This document shows positions 8,219 through 17,295 of a stretch of 64,000 nucleotides of DNA, in pieces. Origin of the DNA: an uncultured Cellulophaga sp. (GTDB taxonomy: Bacteria > Bacteroidota > Bacteroidia > Flavobacteriales > Flavobacteriaceae); NCBI GenBank assembly GCA_947496695.1, contig CANMEI010000011.1, positions 1 to 64,000 on the forward strand, in the 5' to 3' direction. How positions within the stretch are numbered: position 1 is the stretch's first letter; each line of letters begins with the position of its first letter. The notes under the pieces are model-generated. The model worked only from the letters and a program-made list of their open reading frames with translations. It was not told where the DNA came from and made no database searches. Position numbers and translations under genes: made by a program.

Positions 8219-10930
8219 ATGAAAAAAAAATCTATAAATAAATACATACTAAGCTTTCTCACTATTCTACTAGTGATACTTGCTTGTACTAAAGATGTGG
8301 GTTTATATACTGAGGTAGAATTTGAGTTAACCGAAACTCATGAAATTGAGGGTTATATAAATACAGCTTTAGCTACAGCAATAACTGTTATTCCTGAGGA
8401 AATAGTTGAAGGCTATAGTTATTCATACTCTTATAAAATAAATAGTGGAGCAGGGTATTTTGAAGATGAATCAGGAACCATTATTTCTGAAGGAGATAAA
8501 ATAGCTTTAGATCCTTTATCTGCTTCACTTAATTATATTGCTACAACCGTAGGTGATCATGCCATTGTTTTTACAGCTACAGATTCTTTTGGCTTTGCAG
8601 AACAAGTAATTGCTACATATACTATTACCAATGTTCCTGTTACTTGGACAGCCACAAATCCTACAAATCAAATTCTCCTTGGAGATACTGAGACTATAAC
8701 TATTGTATTAGGTTCAGAAACTCAAACGGAAGAAGTAACCTATCAAAGAAATTACTCGTTTATTGAAGGTACAGGTACTTTAACAACATCCGAAGGTAAT
8801 AATGAAGTCTTAAATGATTTGGTTGATATTGCTCCAGGAGGTTATGAGTTAACATTTACAGCAACTGAATTAGGGATAAGCACTATTGAATTTTTATTAG
8901 AAGATTCAAACGGTCAGGAATTAATTGAGACTATAAGTTTTGAAGTTGTAGCAGAGGTAGAGCTATCTTCTGAAAATACTATTACTGAATTTGAATTAGA
9001 TGGAATAATTGTTTCAGATCCTGATAATAATTTTACAATTACACTTCCTAGCGGTACTGATATTACATCATTAACACCAACAATTGAACATAATGGGGTA
9101 TCAATAAGTCCAGCTTCAGAAACTTCTCAAGATTTTTCGAATCCTGTAACTTATGTGGTTACTGCAGAAAATGATGCTATTCAAGAATATATAGTTACTG
9201 TAGAAGTAGAGATAGCAGAAAACGACACAAACTCTATTACTTCTTTTGAACTTGAAGGTGTTACTGTAACTAATCCTGAAAATGAATTTACAATCACGTT
9301 GCCTGCAGGAACTGATGTTACTGCACTTACCCCAACAATTAATCATAATGGAGAAAGTATAAATCCTGATAATTCTGCACAAGATTTTTCCAATCCTGTA
9401 ACCTATACCGTTACGGCTGAAAATGGTGATATACAAGAATATACTGTAACTATTGAGTTGGAACAAAGTGATCTAAATTCAATAGAAACATTTGAAATAA
9501 ATGGGGTTTCAGTTTCAAACCCTGATAATGAATTTACAATTACATTACCTGCAGGAACTGATATTACAGCTCTTTTACCTGAAATATTCTATATAGGACA
9601 GTCTTTAAGTCCGAGTACAACTCAAGATTTTTCTACACCAATTATATATACCGTTACGGCAGAAAATGGTGATACACAAGAATATATTGTAACTGTTGAA
9701 CTGGAAGAGGAAAATCAAGCACCAGTAGCTGAAGATTTTAGTTTTGATGTAAATGCTAATACTGATATTAATACTATTTCACTTAGTTTTTATATTGGTG
9801 ATCAAGAAACTGATAATGAAAATCTAATAATTAGTATAATTAATTTTTCAAGTAATGGACAATCGGCATATAATGGACAAGAAAATATTATATACACTCC
9901 TGAAGAACAATGGGTAGGAGAAGATCAAATTACATATGAAATTATTGATGAAGGTGGTTTATCAGATACAGGAGTTATAACAATTAATGTTATAGCCGTA
10001 TCTCAAACTCGACCTGTTGCAGTTGCAGAATCTGATGTAACAACTGGTGGCGCAACTTTAATAGTTCAATTTACAGGTAGTAATTCTTATGATGATGATA
10101 ATGATGAATTAACTTATTTATGGGATTTTGGAGATGGAAATACTTCTATTGAAGCTGATCCTTTACATAGTTTCACAACAGCAGATATTTATGAAGTGAC
10201 CCTTACGGTAACAGATGATGGAGCATCTGAATTATCAGATACTGCTACAATTGAAATTATTGTTACTGAAGAAAATCAAGCTCCAATTGCTAGTATTAAT
10301 GCTGTAACATTTGCGAATACAAGTGAATCTGTTAGTTTTGATGGTAGTGGCTCTTCGGATACTGACGGTAGTATAAATTCTTATGAATGGAATACTAGTG
10401 ATGGTCAAACTTCTAATTTAACAAATCCTAATTTTACTTTTGCTACGGCGGGTACCTATACGGTAACGTTAACTGTAACTGATGATGGTAACCCAGCTTT
10501 GTCAAGTAATGAAGTTTCTCATGATATAACAATAGGCGAAAATCAAATACCAACAGTTAATGCCGGTGATGATGCAGTATTAGGCCCATTTGACAATCAA
10601 TATAGCCTAGAAGGTGTAGCAGATGATAGTGATGGCATAATATCTACAATCTTATGGGAGGAAATTACAGGAGCATCCGTAAATATTTTGTCTCCAAATT
10701 CATTAAATACTAATGTTTCTGATCTTTCAGGTGGAACATATATGTTTAAATTAACAGTCACTGATAATTCTGGTGGTCAAAATTCAGATATAGTTGAAAT
10801 AAGAGTTGTTGTTTGTCCTGCAAGCTGTTCAACAGATGAAAGTAAATGTTATGATCCAGATTCACAAGTATGTTCGTGTGTTAGTAATACAGACCCAGTA
10901 GTACTTCTTTGCGAATCTGAAGGTAATTAA
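8219..10930 (+). CDS. Surface lipoprotein with DUF5018-like, cadherin-like and PKD repeats, Cys-rich tail (array copy D)
   Basis: 903 aa. Lipobox VILAC with Cys23. The head is followed by three DUF5018-like repeats, a cadherin-like unit (VGEDQITYEIIDEGG), two clear PKD domains (YLWDFGDGNTSIEADP and YEWNTSDGQTSNL types) and a third PKD-like unit (NAGDDAVLGPFDN). The C-terminus differs from every other copy: about 35 residues with six cysteines (CPASC, KCYDP, CSC, LLC), suggesting a small disulfide-bonded module. The signal-sequence DNA resembles copy A while the head is identical to copy C, so the gene is a mosaic. It starts 6 bp after the copy C stop. Confidence 0.85.
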   Translation: MKKKSINKYILSFLTILLVILACTKDVGLYTEVEFELTETHEIEGYINTALATAITVIPEEIVEGYSYSYSYKINSGAGYFEDESGTIISEGDKIALDPLSASLNYIATTVGDHAIVFTATDSFGFAEQVIATYTITNVPVTWTATNPTNQILLGDTETITIVLGSETQTEEVTYQRNYSFIEGTGTLTTSEGNNEVLNDLVDIAPGGYELTFTATELGISTIEFLLEDSNGQELIETISFEVVAEVELSSENTITEFELDGIIVSDPDNNFTITLPSGTDITSLTPTIEHNGVSISPASETSQDFSNPVTYVVTAENDAIQEYIVTVEVEIAENDTNSITSFELEGVTVTNPENEFTITLPAGTDVTALTPTINHNGESINPDNSAQDFSNPVTYTVTAENGDIQEYTVTIELEQSDLNSIETFEINGVSVSNPDNEFTITLPAGTDITALLPEIFYIGQSLSPSTTQDFSTPIIYTVTAENGDTQEYIVTVELEEENQAPVAEDFSFDVNANTDINTISLSFYIGDQETDNENLIISIINFSSNGQSAYNGQENIIYTPEEQWVGEDQITYEIIDEGGLSDTGVITINVIAVSQTRPVAVAESDVTTGGATLIVQFTGSNSYDDDNDELTYLWDFGDGNTSIEADPLHSFTTADIYEVTLTVTDDGASELSDTATIEIIVTEENQAPIASINAVTFANTSESVSFDGSGSSDTDGSINSYEWNTSDGQTSNLTNPNFTFATAGTYTVTLTVTDDGNPALSSNEVSHDITIGENQIPTVNAGDDAVLGPFDNQYSLEGVADDSDGIISTILWEEITGASVNILSPNSLNTNVSDLSGGTYMFKLTVTDNSGGQNSDIVEIRVVVCPASCSTDESKCYDPDSQVCSCVSNTDPVVLLCESEGN

Positions 10931-10962
10931 AATTATAAATAGACTAACCAATCAATACCAAA

Positions 10963-11055
10963 ATGAAAAAATCAACTAAATATATACTAAGCATTATTTT
11001 AATACTTGTTATTGATTATATAGACAACAGGTTAAATATATTATTGTTTTTTTAA
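10963..11055 (+). pseudogene. Truncated sixth copy of the lipoprotein array (signal sequence only)
   Basis: The ATG at 10963 is preceded by the same ACTAACCAATC-type leader as the complete copies. It opens MKKSTKYILSIILILVI, which aligns with the signal peptide MKKPTKYILSFLIILIVI of copy A. The frame then leaves homology (DYIDNR) and stops at 11055 without a lipobox Cys. This looks like a 5' remnant left by recombination or deletion at the right edge of the array, not a working gene. Confidence 0.7.
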
Positions 11056-11092
11056 AAAAAAAGTTAGTGAACAGTATTATTAAAGTATAAAA

Positions 11093-11117
11093 AAGGGTAA
11101 CTTAAATAGTTACCCTT
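11093..11117 (-). terminator. Intrinsic terminator of the alginate lyase gene
   Basis: A perfect 10-bp stem AAGGGTAACT/AGTTACCCTT with a 5-nt loop. On the minus strand it is followed by a T-rich run (TTTTTTAT). It lies 21 bp past the stop of the lyase gene. Confidence 0.8.
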
Positions 11118-11137
11118 GGCGTTAAAAGTGTTAGTGT

Positions 11138-11932
11138 TTAGTAGGAAATTTTAAATTTTTTATATTTAACTCTTGCTTGTACATCATCACCTTCGGTGTA
11201 AACTCCAGCTTTTAAATAGTAATAATCTTTTACATCATTTTCATTCCAAGCATCGGGAGCTTCAAAAGTTGTGTTTATAATCCATGAATTATTTTGTCTA
11301 ATTTTTAGGTAAATTAGGTCATTATACTTTTTTAATATAATTCGTATACTAGAACCTTCATCATATATAAAATTGTGAATTATATTCGTATTAGTAGTAG
11401 AGGTACCATTAGGTAAATCACGTAAAACGGTTTTTAATGTACCATTAGCTTCTAGTTCTAATCTAAATAAAGGTTTGCCACCACCATCGCCTCTATTATG
11501 AACCTGTGCAATGGTTACCCCGTTTTTCGGAATATTATAATATGCTGCTGTAAAGTCAATTTTTCTGTATTCAGTTAATGGTCCTTCACCACCAGTAGGT
11601 TCTTTAAATTCAGCTCTTCGACCATTTTCCGCTTTGCATTTTAGATTTAGTTGTGTACCTGCAGAGTTTTCATAAAAGTATTCTTCATCAATAGTATTTG
11701 AAAGATCTATATCGTGTGAAGTTGTGCTGTATGTTCCACTATTATTAATTGTTGTATACCAACTTTCTTCAATTTGTAAATCACCTAAATCAAAATTACT
11801 AAGTGAACCTGATATTAAAGTAGTATCCGTTAATTCATCAGTAATATCAACTAAAGATTGATCAGCGGAACAATTGGCTAATATGAATGGTACAATAAGT
11901 AGAAGGATTTTTAAAGGTAATTTATTTTTCAT
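11138..11932 (-). CDS. Polysaccharide lyase family 7-type alginate lyase, lipoprotein
   Basis: 264 aa with signal peptide and lipobox (ILANC, Cys21), so probably held at the cell surface or in the periplasm. Three landmarks of the PL7/alginate lyase 2 jelly-roll are visible in order: RRAEF (105-109) for the RxEx(R) active-site strand, QVH (143-145) for the catalytic Q(I/V)H, and YYLKAGVY (238-245) for the YFKAGxY strand. The length suits a single catalytic domain with a short linker. PL7 enzymes cleave alginate by beta-elimination. The gene stands alone with its own terminator. Other jelly-roll lyases such as PL18 or PL28 are less likely alternatives. Confidence 0.75.
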   Translation of the reverse strand: MKNKLPLKILLLIVPFILANCSADQSLVDITDELTDTTLISGSLSNFDLGDLQIEESWYTTINNSGTYSTTSHDIDLSNTIDEEYFYENSAGTQLNLKCKAENGRRAEFKEPTGGEGPLTEYRKIDFTAAYYNIPKNGVTIAQVHNRGDGGGKPLFRLELEANGTLKTVLRDLPNGTSTTNTNIIHNFIYDEGSSIRIILKKYNDLIYLKIRQNNSWIINTTFEAPDAWNENDVKDYYYLKAGVYTEGDDVQARVKYKKFKISY

Positions 11933-12161
11933 AGTATAGCATTAGCTACAATTGGTTAACCAAAGTGGAAAACCAAAAATATTCAACTAAAACATATATT
12001 CCTAATTTTTTTCATAATAAAAAACGATAATGATATTTTTATTTAACTAAAATTATTTATATCGTAAATTATAAAACAGAGTTAAGTATAATTAAAGTTG
12101 AAAAAGGTTATATTAAAAATAACTAACTAAAATAGGTAGCTATAGCTGTTATAAGAGTGTT

Positions 12162-12169
12162 TATCTTTG
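12162..12169 (+). promoter_or_regulatory. Bacteroidota -7 box before the helicase pair
   Basis: TATCTTTG matches the TAnnTTTG consensus 15 bp before the helicase ATG, implying a very short leader. No convincing -33 TTTG was seen at the usual distance. Confidence 0.4.
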
Positions 12170-12184
12170 TCAAAAAAATAAATA

Positions 12185-13516
12185 ATGTCAAAACCCTTTT
12201 CAGATTTAGGTATACAAAAACAATTGCAACAAGGTTTAGCAGCTTTACAAATTTCTGAACCAACAGATATTCAAAAAAAGAGCATTCCGGTTATTCTAAA
12301 TCAAAAGAAAGACCTTGTAGTTTTAGCAAAAACAGGAACAGGAAAAACGGCTGCTTTTGGTTTGCCATTATTACAATTAGTTAAAATTGAAAATACAAAC
12401 GTTCAAACGTTAATATTAGCACCAACAAGAGAGTTAGGGCAACAGATTTATAACAATCTTGTTTCTTATGCATCTTTCAGTCCTGAAATAGAAATAGCTT
12501 CATTATGTGGTGGTATTCCTATAAAACCTCAAATAGAACGTTTAAAAAATACAACTCATATTGTAGTAGCAACACCTGGTCGTTTAGTAGATTTAATTAA
12601 ACGAGAAGCTATAAGTCTTAAAAAATTAAAATATTTAGTTTTAGATGAGGCAGATGAAATGGTAAGTGCTTTAAAACAAGATTTAGACCTTATTATTACA
12701 GATATTCCAAAAACAAGAAGAACACTCTTGTTTACAGCTACTATGCCTGGAACCATAAAACAATTAGTACAAAATTACATGTCTAAACATGTAGTACATA
12801 TTGAAGCAGATATGGCTATTGTAGGTCATAGAGGTATTGATCATCAGTATATTGTAGTAGAACCAATTGAAAAATTAGAAGTGTTGCTCCATTTTCTAAA
12901 TTCAAAAGAAGGAAAGAGAGGTATCATTTTTTGTAAAACTAAAGCTGCGGTTAATAAATTGGCAAAAAACTTGGCCATTAATAAATTTTCTTCAGGAGCA
13001 ATACATGGTAGTTTAACACAGGCTATTCGTGATCGTATTATGAGGCAATTTAGAGAAGGACATATTGATATTTTAGTAGCTACAGATTTAGCAGCTCGTG
13101 GTATTGATGTAAAAGAGATTGCGTATGTAGTTAACTATCACTTACCAGATACGTATGATGCTTATGTACATAGAAGCGGGCGTACAGCTAGGGCAGGAGC
13201 AAAAGGACTTTCATTAACTATTTTACAAAAAGAAGAAGTTAAAGAAATTTCTGAATTTGAACAAGAATTAGGAATTGATTTTCATGAATTTAAAAAAGCA
13301 GATGCACAAAGTATAGAAGAAAATAATACGTTGATTTGGGCGAAAAAAATATTTAAAACAAAACCAAATAGGGAAGTGTCTGATGAATTTAAAGAAAAAA
13401 TTAAAACTGTTTTTCATCACCTAACAAAAGAAGAGCTTATTGAAAAAATATTAGCAAATTACTTAGCACAATCAGGTAATGTAACTACAAAATCAGAGAG
13501 TTCTAAAAAGAAATAG
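12185..13516 (+). CDS. DEAD-box ATP-dependent RNA helicase
   Basis: 443 aa. All core motifs are present: Q motif (EPTDIQ, about 25-30), Walker A AKTGTGKT (48-55), PTRELGQQ, TPGRLVD, motif II LDEADEM, motif III variant TAT in LLFTATMPG, and the C-terminal helicase motifs ATDLAARGID and HRSGRTARAG. The family unwinds short RNA duplexes using ATP in ribosome assembly or mRNA decay. The basic C-terminal tail (SESSKKK) is short, with no recognisable extra RNA-binding domain. A second helicase begins 5 bp downstream, so the two form an operon. Confidence 0.93.
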   Translation: MSKPFSDLGIQKQLQQGLAALQISEPTDIQKKSIPVILNQKKDLVVLAKTGTGKTAAFGLPLLQLVKIENTNVQTLILAPTRELGQQIYNNLVSYASFSPEIEIASLCGGIPIKPQIERLKNTTHIVVATPGRLVDLIKREAISLKKLKYLVLDEADEMVSALKQDLDLIITDIPKTRRTLLFTATMPGTIKQLVQNYMSKHVVHIEADMAIVGHRGIDHQYIVVEPIEKLEVLLHFLNSKEGKRGIIFCKTKAAVNKLAKNLAINKFSSGAIHGSLTQAIRDRIMRQFREGHIDILVATDLAARGIDVKEIAYVVNYHLPDTYDAYVHRSGRTARAGAKGLSLTILQKEEVKEISEFEQELGIDFHEFKKADAQSIEENNTLIWAKKIFKTKPNREVSDEFKEKIKTVFHHLTKEELIEKILANYLAQSGNVTTKSESSKKK

Positions 13517-13521
13517 GAAGT

Positions 13522-14835
13522 ATGGCAAATATCATTAAAAATCAAGCTGCTATTTTAGCAAAGCTAAATATTGTTGCATTAAATCCAATGCAAGAAGAAG
13601 CTGTTTCTGTTCTAGAAACAACAATAAATACAATTATATTATCACCTACAGGAACAGGGAAAACTTTAGCATTTTCATTGCCTTTATTAAATTTTTTAAA
13701 CCCTGAAATAGAAGAAGTGCAAGCTTTAATAATAGTTCCATCAAGAGAATTAGCAATACAAATAGAACAGGTAATTCGTTCTATGGGCTCTGGTTATAAA
13801 ATTAATGCCGTTTATGGTGGTAGGCCAATGTCTAAAGACAAAATAGAACTAAAGCATACGCCTACTATTTTAGTGGGTACTCCGGGGCGTATTTTAGATC
13901 ATTTTAGTAATGAGCGTTTTGCAACCAAATATATTAAAACACTTATTTTAGATGAGTTTGATAAGTCTTTAGAAAATGGTTTTGAAGATGAAATGAAAGC
14001 AGTATTAGAATTTTTACCAGGTATAAATAAACGTATTTTAACTTCAGCAACTCAAGGGGTTAAGGTGCCTGGTTTTGTTCGTTTAGATAAACCACATGTT
14101 ATAAATTATTTAAATGAAAAAAGAACTTCACAACTAGCAATTAAAACAGTGGTTTCTCCAGACAAGAATAAATCAAAAACTTTATTAGAGTTGCTATTAC
14201 ATATTGGAAATAAACAAGGTATTATTTTCTGTAATTTACGAGAAAGTATAGATCAGGTTAGCTCTTTTTTAAACCGAAATAAGATTAGTCATACTTGTTT
14301 TTCTGGAGGAATGGAGCAAAAAGATAGAGAACGAGCTTTAATAAAATTTAGAAATGGTACGAGTCAAGTTTTAGTTGCAACTGATTTAGCAGCTAGAGGT
14401 ATTGATATTCCTGAAATGAATTATATTATTCATTATGAATTACCAAGGTTTGAAGAGGAGTTTATTCATAGAAACGGTCGTACAGCAAGAGTTAATGCAA
14501 AAGGAACTGCTTATATTTTAAAATGGCAAGATGAAAAGTTACCTGAATTTATTAAAGATGTAAAGGGAGTAAATGTTTCTAAAAAAGCACCACATATACC
14601 ACAATTTTGGGAATCTTTATTTATATCTGGTGGTCGAAAAGATAAAATATCTAAGGGTGATATTGCAGGTTTATTTTTTAAGCAAGGTGGCTTAACTAAA
14701 GATCAGTTAGGAACCATTGAACTTAAACAAGATTGTGCTTTTGTTGCAGTACCAAAAAGTCAAGCAAATGAACTAGTAAATAAATTGAACAATAGTCGTT
14801 TGAAAAAGAAAAAAGTTAGAATAACAGTTTTATGA
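13522..14835 (+). CDS. DEAD-box-like RNA helicase with DEFD motif and DbpA-type C-terminus
   Basis: 437 aa. Walker A SPTGTGKT (41-48), PSRELAIQ, TPGRILDHF, then motif II reads LDEFDKS instead of DEAD. Motif III is TSATQG. The C-terminal lobe has ATDLAARGIDIPEM and HRNGRTARVNAKG. Residues about 370-437 (ISKGDIAGLFFKQGGL ... CAFVAVPKS ... KKKVRITVL) fit the RRM-like RNA-binding domain of DbpA, which targets 23S rRNA helix 92 in that family, so a role in large-subunit assembly is inferred. The Asp and Glu needed for ATP hydrolysis are kept in DEFD. It is second in a two-helicase operon. Confidence 0.9.
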   Translation: MANIIKNQAAILAKLNIVALNPMQEEAVSVLETTINTIILSPTGTGKTLAFSLPLLNFLNPEIEEVQALIIVPSRELAIQIEQVIRSMGSGYKINAVYGGRPMSKDKIELKHTPTILVGTPGRILDHFSNERFATKYIKTLILDEFDKSLENGFEDEMKAVLEFLPGINKRILTSATQGVKVPGFVRLDKPHVINYLNEKRTSQLAIKTVVSPDKNKSKTLLELLLHIGNKQGIIFCNLRESIDQVSSFLNRNKISHTCFSGGMEQKDRERALIKFRNGTSQVLVATDLAARGIDIPEMNYIIHYELPRFEEEFIHRNGRTARVNAKGTAYILKWQDEKLPEFIKDVKGVNVSKKAPHIPQFWESLFISGGRKDKISKGDIAGLFFKQGGLTKDQLGTIELKQDCAFVAVPKSQANELVNKLNNSRLKKKKVRITVL

Positions 14836-15237
14836 TTTTAAAAAAACTGTATTTTATTTCAAATACCTACAAAGGTATTAATGATGAGTTTGTAACTCAG
14901 TTTAAAATTATATAAAATAGGAATTATTAGTAATACTTTTCATTGTTTGATAGTATTACTAATAACTTTTCAAAAAATTGCATACATCAGGTAGTGTATT
15001 TTGTTCAATTAAAACCTGTATAATATTAGTTCTTACAAATCATTTATTTACATACCATATTACAATTACTTAAAAGTCTTGGAGCAATTAATTAAAAATT
15101 ATAAAATTTTTTATGATGATTGCAAAAGATTTAGATAGGATAGATGTTATTCATTCACAAATAACTCTTCTACGTTCACTGATAATTTACATTTGGTTAT
15201 CTCATAATATGTAAGTTTAGTTCTTGAAGAAAATACA
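14836..15237. other. Intergenic region, 402 bp
   Basis: AT-rich, with the helicase terminator hairpin at 14924-14965 and no open frame of note. The rest probably carries the promoter of the next gene, but no clear -7 box was found. Confidence 0.6.
14924..14965 (+). terminator. Hairpin downstream of the helicase pair
   Basis: A perfect 14-bp stem TTATTAGTAATACT/AGTATTACTAATAA with a 14-nt loop, followed by CTTTTC. The U-run is weak, so it may act as a terminator or as a 3' protecting hairpin. Confidence 0.5.
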
Positions 15238-16044
15238 ATGAAATATAATATAGATAAAATAAGAGTACTATTTGTTTTGTTATTAGTTTTTGGACTTACA
15301 AAAATGCAAGCACAAAATTCCGAGGAATATACCTTAGATAATGTGACTTATAATAGCTATATGGATGATGCTAACGTTTATGTTCAGCTGAGTACTGTTG
15401 ATGAGTCTACAATGCTTTCAATGTTGCATAGTGGCTTTAATGTGTATTTTGATATAAAAGGAAAAAAGAAAAAGAAAATTTCTGTACAATACCCAAATGA
15501 ATCAATTAAACCACAAAGAGAACAAGGTGGGCGTGATTCAAATAATAGTCGAGATAATAATACCAGTGATATAAAAGAAGACAAAAAAGAAAAACCAGAA
15601 ATTTTAGACATTGTTGCTAAAATGCCCAGATTGGCAAATTATAATCACGCTGATTTTGAAGAAGAATTTCACTTAGATTTAAATAATTTGGGAATAGAAA
15701 TAGCATACACATTTGATAAACAAACCAATGTGCTTTTTTACGAACTTAAAATGCCTAAACAGAATATAGCAGATAATACATCTAGTTTTTCAAAATTGAG
15801 TATAGGTATAATTACGTTAAAAGATGATGATTCAAATGACTCAAATATGAATTCAAATTTTAGCCTTGGTGGCGGAGGTGGTCAAGGTGGTGGATCTGGA
15901 GGGGGTGGCCAAGGTGGTGGCCCTGGAGGCGGCGGTGGTCCTGGTGGCCAAAGCGGTTCTCAAGGTGGTGGACCTCCTGATCAAGATGACAGACCTGAAG
16001 AAGTTTCAATTAATTTTTGGTTTAAAGCAAATATGGCTGATTAA
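15238..16044 (+). CDS. Secreted protein with Gly-rich C-terminal segment, unknown function
   Basis: 268 aa. A cleavable signal peptide is clear (hydrophobic 9-21, then KMQAQ). The middle is charged: KGKKKKK near residue 79, then a low-complexity run of Arg, Asn, Asp and Lys (about 98-125). Residues about 208-250 are almost pure Gly with Gln, Pro and Ser, made of short GGGG units. The last 20 residues (EVSINFWFKANMAD) return to ordinary composition, so the Gly-rich part is a linker rather than a tail. I do not recognise the family. Its stop codon directly abuts the stop of the convergent channel gene. Confidence 0.75.
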   Translation: MKYNIDKIRVLFVLLLVFGLTKMQAQNSEEYTLDNVTYNSYMDDANVYVQLSTVDESTMLSMLHSGFNVYFDIKGKKKKKISVQYPNESIKPQREQGGRDSNNSRDNNTSDIKEDKKEKPEILDIVAKMPRLANYNHADFEEEFHLDLNNLGIEIAYTFDKQTNVLFYELKMPKQNIADNTSSFSKLSIGIITLKDDDSNDSNMNSNFSLGGGGGQGGGSGGGGQGGGPGGGGGPGGQSGSQGGGPPDQDDRPEEVSINFWFKANMAD

Positions 16045-17295
16045 TTATTTACTTGTTTCTAGTAAAGAAGCGTTATTTGGTAATTCAAAAAGTTCTAAAT
16101 TAAAATAGGGTACTGCTGCAATTACATGATCAAATATATCGGCCATTATATATTCATAATTTTGCCAGCGTTTGTCACTACTAAAGGCATAAATTTCTAT
16201 TGGAATTCCTTGAGTTGTTGGTGCTAACTGGCGTACCATAATCATCATATCTTTATTAATTCCTGAATGATTTTCAACGTAGGTTTCAACATACTTTCTG
16301 AAAACGCCAATATTAGTTAAGTTTCTACCATTTAAAAGTAAACTTTTATCAATATTATTTTTTGAATTATAGCCTTCTATATCTTCTTGTCTATTTTCTA
16401 AATAAGATGAAATTAAATCAATTTTTTTCAAATTTTCAATATCAGAAATAGATAAGTAATCAATACTATTTAATTTAATATTTAAAGCTCTTTTAATTCT
16501 TCTTCCGCCAGAATTATCCATTCCACGCCAATTCTTAAATGAATCGGAAATTAATGCGTAAGTAGGTATCGTAGTAATAGTATTGTCAAAATTCTGTACT
16601 TTCACAGTGGCTAAATTAATCTCAATAACGGTACCATCTGCACCATATTTTTCAAAAGTAATCCAATCACTAATACGCACCATATCGTTTATAGATACTT
16701 GAATACTAGCAACAAAACCTAATATTGTATCTTTAAAAACAAGAATTATAACAGCAGATGCGGCACCTATGGTTGTAATAAATTGAATAAATTGGATACC
16801 CGTAATGATAGCTATTGCTGATAGTATACCAATTGTCCATGCAAAAATCATGAATACTTGAATATAGCTATCTATTGGTTTATCTTTTAAACTAGGTAAA
16901 GTTTTAAAGTAATTTTTTAAAGTATTTAAAATACTACGTACAATCCAAATTGTTAGTATGATTGCGAAAACTTGAAAACCTTTTTCAACCATATTTTCAA
17001 AATATGGAAAATCTACAAATACAAAAGGTATTAGTTCTAATGCAATAATTAAAGGGATGATGTGAGCAATATATTCAGGAGCTTTGTTTTTAATTAGAAT
17101 ATTGTCAAAATTATTTTTTGTTTTAATTGCAAACTGCACAAATAACTTTACTAAAATTTTACGAACTAAAAAATCTACTAAAAATAGAATTATAACTAAA
17201 ATAATCAGTGAAGCTAGCATATTTAAGTACACAGAAGAAGTTTCAGAAAACCCAATTTCTATCAAATAATCATATAAAATATGTTCGTAATTCAT
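16045..17295 (-). CDS. MscS-family mechanosensitive channel, YbdG type
   Basis: 416 aa, the same length class as E. coli YbdG. About five hydrophobic segments occupy residues 25-215 (for example LASLIILVIILFLVDFLV and IGAASAVIILVFKDTILGFV). The MscS beta domain follows, with NDMVRISDWITFEKYGADG, VIEINLATVKVQNFD and ISDSFKNWRGMDNSGGRRIKR, all characteristic of the YbdG branch. These channels open under membrane tension and release solutes after hypo-osmotic shock. It is a single gene, convergent with the Gly-rich protein gene with no spacer. Confidence 0.9.
   Translation of the reverse strand: MNYEHILYDYLIEIGFSETSSVYLNMLASLIILVIILFLVDFLVRKILVKLFVQFAIKTKNNFDNILIKNKAPEYIAHIIPLIIALELIPFVFVDFPYFENMVEKGFQVFAIILTIWIVRSILNTLKNYFKTLPSLKDKPIDSYIQVFMIFAWTIGILSAIAIITGIQFIQFITTIGAASAVIILVFKDTILGFVASIQVSINDMVRISDWITFEKYGADGTVIEINLATVKVQNFDNTITTIPTYALISDSFKNWRGMDNSGGRRIKRALNIKLNSIDYLSISDIENLKKIDLISSYLENRQEDIEGYNSKNNIDKSLLLNGRNLTNIGVFRKYVETYVENHSGINKDMMIMVRQLAPTTQGIPIEIYAFSSDKRWQNYEYIMADIFDHVIAAVPYFNLELFELPNNASLLETSK

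Noticed and set aside
15866..16108. 80-codon frame over the Gly-rich segment
   Set aside because: It is a Val/Ala-rich shadow of the GGT repeats of the Gly-rich protein gene.
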